Source: Bathyarchaeum sp965602795
GTDB taxonomy: Archaea; Thermoproteota; Bathyarchaeia; Bathyarchaeales; Bathyarchaeaceae
Length of the DNA stretch: 12,676 nucleotides
Direction of reading: 5' to 3'
Assembly (NCBI GenBank): GCA_965602795.1
Contig: CBFCZR010000039.1
Location: 1 to 12,676 of the forward strand
Shown: one piece after another, positions 6,924 through 12,676 of the stretch
How the letters are laid out: each line of letters begins with the position of its first letter
Position numbering within the stretch: position 1 is the first letter of the stretch
Notes under the pieces: generated by a model
Told to the model about the DNA's origin: nothing
Databases searched by the model: none
Seen by the model: the letters and a program-made list of their open reading frames with translations, nothing else
Made by a program: the position numbers and the translations under genes

Positions 6924-9900
6924 TTATGCTCTCTCCTTCAGTTTTAGTCGGGGAGTTATACACAAACTCATCATTTCTTGTAGAAGAAGCTTGAAGGCAT
7001 ATGATACAACCACAGGGGATATCTGTGCTTTGTCTTCACAGATTCTGCATGTGTACCTACGCTGCTTAATGTCATAGTAGGCGATGAAACCACAATTCTC
7101 ACACACATACAGGAGATACTTGTCAGACTCCTCCAGCAGCCTGTCACGCAACACCATGGCGGCGCCGTGACCAATCAAACAGTCTCGCTCCATCTCACCA
7201 AACCGCAATCCACCACCACGGGCACGACCCTCAGTCGGCTGCCGAGTTAACATTTGAACCTGTCCCCGAGCACGGGCATGCATCTTGTCAGCAACCATGT
7301 GATGAAGCTTCTGGTAGTATACGACGCCCATGAAAACGTCGGCAACAAATTTCTCTCCAGAAACGCCGCTGTACAGAATTTCTCTGCCGGTGTTACTGAA
7401 GCCTAACTTTACAAGCGCTTCCTTCAACTGCTCCGGACCCTCATTGCTGAAGGGGGTTCCGTCAACCGTTTTGCCTCTTGCCGAAGCAACTTTTCCAGCA
7501 ATAGATTCAAGGAACTGCCCAATGGTCATTCGTGAAGGCATGGCGTGTGGGTTAATTATGATGTCTGGAACGATTCCCTTCGGAGAGAAGGGCATGTCCT
7601 CCTGTGGAACAATCATTCCTATGACTCCTTTTTGTCCGTGGCGAGAAGCAAATTTGTCTCCCAGTTCGGGTATACGTTGGTCGCGTACTCTGACCTTTAC
7701 AAGCTTGCTTCCTTCTCCGGTCTCTGTGATGAACACATCGTCAACAACACCGTTTTCGGATGGTCGCACATCAACGGAGGTGTCCCGCATGGTTGGACCT
7801 TTAACTTCGAACTCCTTATATTCTTCAAGGAATCTTGGCGGGCTTGTTCTTCCAATAAGTACATCGCCTCCAGCAACCTCAGATTCTAGGCTAACTATGC
7901 CGTCAGGCTCAAGAAGGCGGTAGTATTGTTCGCCGCGGTATCCTCTGATTCCTGCTTCAGGTAGCAAAAATCTGTCTCTTAGACCTCCTAAGTATTGGCG
8001 GCATTCTGCCTCGTAGATTCTGTAGAATGTGGAGCGCATCAAACCTCGCTCGATTGAAGCTTTGTTGTATATGATGGCGTCTTCCATGTTGTAGCCTTCG
8101 AAGGATAGGATGGCGACAACACAGTTTTGTCCTGAAGGTCTCTCGTTGTATCCTATGATTTCCATGGGTTTCGTTTTCACTAGAGGTGTTTGGGGGTAAT
8201 GTAGAATGTGGGAACGTGAGTCAACTCGGTTGGGGAAGTTGGTTAGGTTGATTCCTAGGGCTTGTTTGGACATGGCTGCTTCATAGGAGTTACGGGGTGA
8301 CTGGTTATGCTCAGGGTATGGTATAATGGAGGCGCAGATTCCCAAAATTGTGTAACTGGCAATCTCCAAGTGGGTGTGTTCTGGGGTTATATCGCTAAAA
8401 TCTAGAGCCACAAAGATGTTCTCTTCTTCTTCCGCGTCAATGTACTCAACTATTCCCTGTTTTATGAGGTCTCCCCAGCTCCACTCCCCAGCGCGGACCT
8501 TTTTTACATGTTCAGGCTGTAATTTGGGCACTCCGTCCTCAATTATTATAAGTGGACGGCGTACGCGTCCCTGATCGCAGCTGATGTAAATTTCTTCACT
8601 ATTTTCTCCATGCTCTTTTGAGAAGTAGGCAACGTTAACTTCGGTGGAGATGTCGCCTTTTCTCCGTTTTTTTCTTATGTCTTCAACCAATTTCTTCGGT
8701 GAAGCGCAGTAACCTAGAATTGAACCGTTAATGAACACCTTGGCGCTTGAAGCTCGCTGCTCTATGTCTGTTTCTTCTATTGGAACTACATCCATCTGAT
8801 AGAGTTTCTTTTTAACACTGTCGGAATCAATATAGATAGAAGTAGAAGCGGCTAAGGCAAGGTTCTTCACCAAACCACAGTTTGATCCTTCCGGTGTTTC
8901 GTTTGGACAGAGTCTTCCCCAGTGAGTTGGATGCAAGTCTCGCGCCTCAAAGTTGGGTTGGCTGCGGCTGAGGGGAGACTGTAATCTTCTGAGGTGACTC
9001 AAAGTAGAAACAGTGTTTGTTCTGTCGAGAAGTTGGGTGATGCCGACTCGTCCTCTGCCCCAGTTGCCTGTTGCAAGGGCGTGCCGATACCGGTCAGTAA
9101 CTATTCCAGGACGGACAGCGGCTGAGATCGTTATAAGTTGCCTTTTGACGCCCATCCGTTCAAGCTGATATTTTATGTCTCGACATAGGTTCCTGAAGGC
9201 TATCCTGAACAGATCAGCAAGTAGGGGACCTGCAAGTTTCAGTCGTTTGTTTTTGAAGTGGTCTTTGTCGTCTGGTGTTCTGAGTCCAAGCTTCAGTTCG
9301 ATTACTCGGCTAGCCATTTCTCCGAGGAAAAGCGCTTTTTCTAGGCGGTTTTCTTCGGTTCTGCCGATGTGAGGTAGAAAGTTGCGGTCGATTATGCTTC
9401 TGGCTTTCTGGTTGCGGTATTCTTCTACTTGGCCGTGTGCGACGCGGTTTCCGATGTACATTATTGCATCGTCAGTGGTGTCGAATCCCGCGGCTTTTTC
9501 GAAGGAGGCTTCAAGTTCGTTCTGTATTAGCGGATTGGGGGAAACGGTTTCGGCGATTTCCTTGTCTGATTCTATTCCAAGCGCCCGCATCAGAATCACA
9601 AACGGGGCTTCTGTGGGTACCCCAGGTATAGAAACGTAGATTCCTTTGTCAGATTTCATTCGCAGCTGGATTCTTGCTCTGAAGCCCACGGTTGTTGAGA
9701 AGATTTTGGCTTGATAAACGGGTTTTGTTCCTCGGGTGTCAATGTCCACTAGAACCCGGTTGGGGGCTAGGTCCTCCATGGCAACGACGACTCGTTCAGA
9801 GCCGTTGATTAAGAAGTAGCCGCCTGGATCATGTGGGTCTTCTCCATATTCGATTAGTTCCTCGTCTGTTAGTTGAGAGAGAATACATAATTTAGATTTC

Positions 9901-10289
9901 AGCATAACTGGAAGGTCGCCTATGAGAACAAGTTCAGGTTCCTGTTCTCTTCCATCTATAACTGGAGTCATCTCCAGCGCTAGAGGCGCCGCGTAGGTTA
10001 GGTTGCGGAAGCGGGCTTCCATGGGGAAAATTTCGTGTTTTGTTCCATCGACTTCGGTTTTGTATGGTCTGCTGATTTTTGATTGTGGGTCTATTACCCA
10101 GAGTTGACCAAGTTTTATCTTGTAGGGCATCTCCGGGATTTCAATGTTGATTTCGCCTATTTCATCGATGACTTCCTGTAGTCCAGTGTCGATGAACTTG
10201 TTATATGAGTCTAAGTGCTGTCTAACTAATCCTTTCTCTTTGAAGAAAGACTTTTGGAGAAGCAAAAGGTCATCTTGTGAAGTTACCAA
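6924..10289 (-). CDS. rpoB: DNA-directed RNA polymerase subunit B (unsplit)
   Basis: This is the second-largest catalytic subunit (beta/Rpb2 homologue), 1121 residues and unsplit, unlike the B'/B'' pairs of many methanogens and halophiles. Visible landmarks: the lobe and fork region with RRLQSPLSRSQPNFEARDLH and THWGRLCPNETPEGSNCGLVKNLA; GYNMEDAIIYN; the hybrid-binding GDKFASRHGQKGVIG at 877-891; PHAMPSRMTIGQ; and a C-terminal zinc ribbon C1063-x2-C1066 / C1081-x2-C1084. The start is a TTG at 10287-10289 preceded by GGGAGGA at 10301-10307, an 11-base gap that is rather long. It is the first gene of the operon rpoB-rpoA-rpl30e-nusA, with a leader of up to about 160 bases if the proposed TATA box is right. 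RpoH, often just upstream in archaea, is not found. Confidence 0.98.
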   Translation of the reverse strand: MVTSQDDLLLLQKSFFKEKGLVRQHLDSYNKFIDTGLQEVIDEIGEINIEIPEMPYKIKLGQLWVIDPQSKISRPYKTEVDGTKHEIFPMEARFRNLTYAAPLALEMTPVIDGREQEPELVLIGDLPVMLKSKLCILSQLTDEELIEYGEDPHDPGGYFLINGSERVVVAMEDLAPNRVLVDIDTRGTKPVYQAKIFSTTVGFRARIQLRMKSDKGIYVSIPGVPTEAPFVILMRALGIESDKEIAETVSPNPLIQNELEASFEKAAGFDTTDDAIMYIGNRVAHGQVEEYRNQKARSIIDRNFLPHIGRTEENRLEKALFLGEMASRVIELKLGLRTPDDKDHFKNKRLKLAGPLLADLFRIAFRNLCRDIKYQLERMGVKRQLITISAAVRPGIVTDRYRHALATGNWGRGRVGITQLLDRTNTVSTLSHLRRLQSPLSRSQPNFEARDLHPTHWGRLCPNETPEGSNCGLVKNLALAASTSIYIDSDSVKKKLYQMDVVPIEETDIEQRASSAKVFINGSILGYCASPKKLVEDIRKKRRKGDISTEVNVAYFSKEHGENSEEIYISCDQGRVRRPLIIIEDGVPKLQPEHVKKVRAGEWSWGDLIKQGIVEYIDAEEEENIFVALDFSDITPEHTHLEIASYTILGICASIIPYPEHNQSPRNSYEAAMSKQALGINLTNFPNRVDSRSHILHYPQTPLVKTKPMEIIGYNERPSGQNCVVAILSFEGYNMEDAIIYNKASIERGLMRSTFYRIYEAECRQYLGGLRDRFLLPEAGIRGYRGEQYYRLLEPDGIVSLESEVAGGDVLIGRTSPPRFLEEYKEFEVKGPTMRDTSVDVRPSENGVVDDVFITETGEGSKLVKVRVRDQRIPELGDKFASRHGQKGVIGMIVPQEDMPFSPKGIVPDIIINPHAMPSRMTIGQFLESIAGKVASARGKTVDGTPFSNEGPEQLKEALVKLGFSNTGREILYSGVSGEKFVADVFMGVVYYQKLHHMVADKMHARARGQVQMLTRQPTEGRARGGGLRFGEMERDCLIGHGAAMVLRDRLLEESDKYLLYVCENCGFIAYYDIKQRRYTCRICEDKAQISPVVVSYAFKLLLQEMMSLCITPRLKLKERA

Positions 10290-10472
10290 ATTTTCTTAAT
10301 TCCTCCCTAATTTACGGTAGTAATAGGGGAAGTTCGATTGTTTTGTCTCGATTTTTTTCAAACTGGGAGTTTCCTCCGCTGGGCAGGGATTCGTCCAACC
10401 CTAAAAGCCGGGTCTCCTTAATAAGCCTCAGTTTTTCTTTCTGAAGCTAACATCGTAAACCAGCGTGCCTAC

Positions 10473-10479
10473 TAATAAA
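10473..10479 (-). promoter_or_regulatory. Candidate TATA box for the rpoB operon
   Basis: On the minus strand TTTATTA is preceded by the purine-rich GGTAAAA, resembling an archaeal BRE-TATA pair. With normal spacing, transcription would start near 10450, giving a leader of about 160 bases before the rpoB TTG. This is the best A+T-rich box in the gap but is not unique. Confidence 0.35.
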
Positions 10480-10574
10480 TTTTACCGTCACAAATTACTG
10501 CTAAGTTGTCTGTTAACGGTTTTTCTGGACTTTCTATCCCTAATAGGAGGGCGGCGTGTGTTTTCAGTAAGAGA

Positions 10575-10580
10575 TTTAAA
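10575..10580 (+). promoter_or_regulatory. Candidate TATA box for cobT
   Basis: TTTAAA follows the purine-rich GTAAGAGA. Start about 26 bp downstream would fall near 10604, giving a leader of some 37 bases before the cobT ATG at 10642. A second TTTAAG at 10619-10624 is too close to the ATG for a leadered message. Confidence 0.38.
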
Positions 10581-10641
10581 TGATTGGTTGGATAGTCCAT
10601 CCGCACCATTTCATTACGTTTAAGGTCAGGAAAACGAGAAA

Positions 10642-11733
10642 ATGTATGACATAATCCAAGCATATAACAAAAAAAGAGGCACCGCCCTACTAGACCAACT
10701 GGAAGGGAAGAAGCCTCTGTTCCTCTGCGTAATAGGCGTCACCGAAACAGCGAAGATTCAGGGCATATCAGCAGCCGGAGAAAACCCGGAGATAACAGAT
10801 TACACGCCCCCAGCCGATGTTGAGCTTCTCCAACTCGGAAAATGCAAATGCATACCAGGTGTGCCCGTGACTCCGACTGGGATACCTACCCCAGCACTCA
10901 TAACAATGTCAGCACTGAAGCTGGCGGACATACCAACCCTCGTGGTCAGCGCAGGCTTAAAGGTTAAACCGTATGTTCCCTTCGTGGATTTGGGCGGTAA
11001 ACCCGGAAGAGACATAAGAACCGGAAGAGCCCTCGACAACGCAGAAGAAGTGTTGAACCGAGCAAAAATTGCTGGAGAAAACCTCGCAAAGACAGTGGAC
11101 TATCTGGTAATCGGCGAAAGCATCCCCGGAGGCACCACAACAGCCCTAAGCGTGCTATTAGCGATGGGTGTAGATGCGAAGGGAAAGGTCAGCAGCAGCA
11201 TGCCAGACAACCCCCACGAACTCAAAATAAAGACTGCAGAAGCGGGACTTGAAGCCGCAGGAGTTAAGGCGGGCGACTTTGCAGACGACCCGATAAAAGC
11301 AGTTTCCACTGTGGGAGATCCAATACAACCTGCCCTAGCAGGACTTGTCCTAGGCGCCGCAGACCGAATACCCGTTATCATGGCTGGCGGAACCCAGATG
11401 GCTGCAGTTTTAGCTGTGGTCAAAGCGTCAAACCCAGATGTTTTGGATAATGTGGCGGTTGGGACTACACGGTGGATTATAGCCGACAAAACCGCTGACC
11501 TAGAAGGGTTAGTTGCTGAAATTGCTGATGTTCCAGTGCTCGCTGCAGACTTGGATTTCGGCAAGTCAAGGTTTGATGGCTTAAAGGCTTACGAAGCAGG
11601 AGTAGTGAAAGAGGGAGTCGGATGCGGAGGAGCATCCATGGCAGCCATGCTGAAAACAAACGGAAAAATAACCAAACAGGCTCTGCTAGAAGAAATAGAA
11701 AACAACTACAAGCAACTAGTAAATAAAAAATAA
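10642..11733 (+). CDS. cobT: Archaeal-type CobT, nicotinate-nucleotide phosphoribosyltransferase for cobamide lower-ligand activation
   Basis: This 363-residue protein matches the archaeal CobT family (formerly UPF0284). It transfers the phosphoribosyl group of nicotinate mononucleotide to a lower-ligand base, forming the alpha-riboside used in late cobamide (B12) synthesis, in the cytosol. Visible features are ELLQLGKCKCIPGVPVTPTG near 61-80, with SAGLKVKPYVPFVDLGGKPG following at about 103-122; a glycine-rich IGESIPGGTTTAL at 158-170; IMAGGTQMAAVLA near 246-258; and KEGVGCGGASMA at 323-334. Glu324 there is the likely counterpart of the catalytic glutamate in the GEGTGA motif of bacterial CobT. 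The length is normal for archaea. The ATG has only a weak AGG upstream. The gene stands alone on the plus strand with no other cobalamin gene in the window. The family is recognised; the actual base used cannot be told. Confidence 0.92.
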   Translation: MYDIIQAYNKKRGTALLDQLEGKKPLFLCVIGVTETAKIQGISAAGENPEITDYTPPADVELLQLGKCKCIPGVPVTPTGIPTPALITMSALKLADIPTLVVSAGLKVKPYVPFVDLGGKPGRDIRTGRALDNAEEVLNRAKIAGENLAKTVDYLVIGESIPGGTTTALSVLLAMGVDAKGKVSSSMPDNPHELKIKTAEAGLEAAGVKAGDFADDPIKAVSTVGDPIQPALAGLVLGAADRIPVIMAGGTQMAAVLAVVKASNPDVLDNVAVGTTRWIIADKTADLEGLVAEIADVPVLAADLDFGKSRFDGLKAYEAGVVKEGVGCGGASMAAMLKTNGKITKQALLEEIENNYKQLVNKK

Positions 11734-11746
11734 TTAATGGTTTTAA

Positions 11747-11793
11747 TAAGCCACGGTTTTAGGCTTAGTTACACGCCCTAATTTTCTTTTTAT
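11747..11793 (+). terminator. Candidate cobT transcription end: short hairpin plus T-rich tract
   Basis: Arms TAAGCC (11747-11752) and GGCTTA (11762-11767) can pair around a 9-base loop, 14 bases past the cobT stop. The T-rich stretch ATTTTCTTTTTATT follows at about 11780-11793. Archaeal polymerase ends on T-tracts, so the latter is the probable end point. The opposing osmC-like gene ends at 11841 without an obvious T-tract of its own. Confidence 0.4.
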
Positions 11794-11840
11794 TGAGCTA
11801 AGTTGAGATTGTATTGCCTAATTTTGGTAAGTCAGATCGA

Positions 11841-12272
11841 TTATTCTTTCAGTGTTTCGTATGATGATGTGATTTCAACTGCCTTCTTTAGCATGCCGCC
11901 AACTGAGCAGTATTTTTCTTCGGAGAGCCGTATCGCCTTTTTTACTGCCTCTGGATCGATGTTTTGACCTTTCACTATGTACTTGAGATGAATTTTAGTG
12001 AAGACCCGCGGTGGCGGTTCCTCTCTTCTTTCCGCTACCGCTTCCACAGTGTAGCCGCTTATTTTTTGTCTCTTCTTTTTCAGTATTGTCAAAACATGGA
12101 AGCTGCTACAGGCGGCTAAGCTTGCTAAAACATTCTCCATCGGAGATAACGCAGTTTCTTCGCCTCCATGAGTTATTGGAGCATCAAACTTTACGGAAAG
12201 ACCTTTTTCGTTTCTAGCCTCAAGCTGATAATTGGTTTTCCATTCTAAAATCATCTTCTTTTCCGAATGCAT
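11841..12272 (-). CDS. OsmC-family protein (peroxide-handling thiol protein)
   Basis: This 143-residue protein belongs to the OsmC/Ohr superfamily, whose typical members reduce organic or inorganic peroxides with two cysteines in a dimer. Seen here are GGEETALSPMENVLASLAAC, ending in Cys55, and EEKYCSVGGML with Cys122, both in the usual places, plus Glu46 in SPMEN at the position of the catalytic glutamate. The ATG at 12270-12272 was chosen because GAGG at 12281-12284 sits 8 bases upstream and the resulting length is typical. A longer frame from a TTG at 12299 would add nine residues and abut the ferredoxin stop. It lies just downstream of the ferredoxin gene on the same strand, so the two are probably co-transcribed. 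Family members outside peroxide defence exist, so the substrate is uncertain. Confidence 0.9.
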   Translation of the reverse strand: MHSEKKMILEWKTNYQLEARNEKGLSVKFDAPITHGGEETALSPMENVLASLAACSSFHVLTILKKKRQKISGYTVEAVAERREEPPPRVFTKIHLKYIVKGQNIDPEAVKKAIRLSEEKYCSVGGMLKKAVEITSSYETLKE

Positions 12273-12300
12273 ATTCAAATCCTCTACACGGTGAATCAAA

Positions 12301-12591
12301 CTAGTTTGAATGTTCTTTCCTCAATTTCTTGATTATCTTAATGGTTTCTTCCTTCGAGGGATGTGTTATAGCGCCGACGGGACATTCTGGCTGGCAGCCC
12401 GTACACAATACTACGCAGTTGTAGGGGTTTTTCACGACAGGTCTCTTTTTTTCATCTTTTTCTTCCCATTCGTATGCTCCGAGTGTACAGTATTCAAAGC
12501 ATTTTCCGCAGCCGATACATTTCTCGTAGTCTACACTAGGGTACCAAGGGATTTTGTTTCGTGGTATTCCTCGGTATGTTTCTTCTGCCAT
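12301..12591 (-). CDS. Two-cluster 4Fe-4S ferredoxin
   Basis: This small iron-sulfur electron carrier has 96 residues from the ATG at 12589-12591. Numbering from that ATG, cluster motif one is C25-x2-C28-x2-C31-x3-C35-T and motif two is C59-x3-C63-x2-C66-x3-C70-P. The wider Cx3C at the start of the second motif (NCVVLCTGCQPECP) is known from a ferredoxin subset and should still bind a 4Fe-4S cluster. The segment between the motifs is charged (EWEEKDEKKRP) and the C-terminus is a basic helix. GGAGG at 12603-12607 lies 11 bases before the ATG; an in-frame TTG at 12609 with AAGGAA upstream would give 102 residues and cannot be excluded. It is followed by the OsmC-family gene, suggesting a redox operon. 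The partner enzyme is not visible. Confidence 0.92.
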   Translation of the reverse strand: MAEETYRGIPRNKIPWYPSVDYEKCIGCGKCFEYCTLGAYEWEEKDEKKRPVVKNPYNCVVLCTGCQPECPVGAITHPSKEETIKIIKKLRKEHSN

Positions 12592-12619
12592 TCTTTTTTT
12601 CGCCTCCAATATTTTTTCC

Positions 12620-12676
12620 TTAATTTTTGTGGGCTTCGACTTGTATGCTGAGTATTTTTCCCCTCAACTCAGGAGA
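12620..12676 (-). CDS. Possible C-terminal end of an upstream gene (partial, right edge)
   Basis: Of the three minus-strand frames entering from the right edge only this one stays open, giving SPELRGKILSIQVEAHKN and a TAA at 12620-12622, just 28 bases before the ferredoxin ATG. The spacing and composition fit the last codons of a gene co-transcribed with the ferredoxin. Eighteen codons are too few to identify a family or exclude chance. Confidence 0.35.
   Translation of the reverse strand, partial: SPELRGKILSIQVEAHKN

Larger units (their letters stand above)
10290..10641. other. Divergent intergenic region between rpoB and cobT (352 bp)
   Basis: No convincing gene was found. All frames on the minus strand were searched for an rpoH-like end and none was seen. 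The region holds candidate TATA boxes for both flanking genes, the rpoB ribosome binding site, and some hairpin potential in the rpoB leader. That includes GGAG-GAAA-CTCC at about 10366-10377 on the minus strand, a 4-bp stem with a GNRA-type loop, and CTTCAG/CTGAGG around a 9-base A-rich loop near 10426-10446. No tRNA or other stable RNA could be folded by eye. Confidence 0.6.

Noticed and set aside
7330..7923. 197-codon plus-strand frame antisense to rpoB
   Set aside because: Low-complexity Ser/Thr/Pro-rich composition typical of an antisense shadow; rpoB is fully conserved beneath it.
10388..10405. T-arm-like string with GATTCG between GGG and CCC, checked as a tRNA
   Set aside because: Stem pairing breaks after 4 bp, and no acceptor, D or anticodon arm could be placed on either strand.
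10290..10425. Open minus-strand frame (about 44 codons) just before rpoB, checked as a possible rpoH remnant
   Set aside because: No ATG, and none of the conserved RpoH C-terminal pattern (GDVxKIxRxSxTAG). Treated as non-coding leader.
10472..10663. 63-codon minus-strand frame ending CDGKIY upstream of rpoB
   Set aside because: It overlaps the cobT start and its proposed TATA box, lacks a ribosome binding site at any internal ATG, and resembles no family. It is also not RpoH. Residual chance that an inner 45-codon frame from about 10609 is real.

Overview
The window comes from an archaeon, most likely a TACK-group lineage such as Bathyarchaeia (moderate confidence). The basis is an archaeal RNA polymerase operon with both large subunits unsplit (RpoB of 1121 residues and a fused A'+A'' RpoA of 1272 residues), followed by eL30 and the short two-KH archaeal NusA. 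An archaeal-type CobT, Shine-Dalgarno-led genes with TTG or GTG starts, and secreted beta-helix and kelch proteins with PEF-type C-terminal tails fit the same picture. Fused RpoA is typical of Thaumarchaeota-related and Bathyarchaeia-like archaea; most crenarchaea and euryarchaea split it. No rRNA or tRNA is present to settle the lineage.

Layout, left to right. (1) 1-2188, minus strand: a tightly coupled surface-protein operon. It reads beta-helix protein 1, then paralogous beta-helix protein 2, then a kelch-type secreted protein that runs off the left edge. Each junction is a 4-base start/stop overlap with a strong ribosome binding site inside the preceding gene. (2) 2189-2365: a short regulatory gap with two 16-bp GTCAA-N6-TTGAC dyads 44 bp apart, a perfect 12-bp palindrome and a hairpin just past nusA. 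(3) 2366-10289, minus strand: rpoB-rpoA-rpl30e-nusA, packed with 0-1 base spacing. rpoH is not found upstream, and uS12/uS7, common downstream neighbours in archaea, are replaced by the surface operon. (4) 10290-10641: a divergent intergenic region with candidate TATA boxes for rpoB (minus) and cobT (plus). (5) 10642-11733, plus strand: cobT, the only rightward gene, for cobamide lower-ligand activation. (6) 11841-12676, minus strand: a redox pair, a two-cluster ferredoxin followed by an OsmC-family protein, preceded by what may be the last codons of another gene at the right edge.

The central block makes the transcription machinery together with a ribosomal protein and an elongation factor. 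The left block makes exported, probably membrane-anchored cell-surface proteins. The right block looks like anaerobic redox and peroxide defence metabolism. No mobile element, CRISPR array or stable RNA gene was seen.
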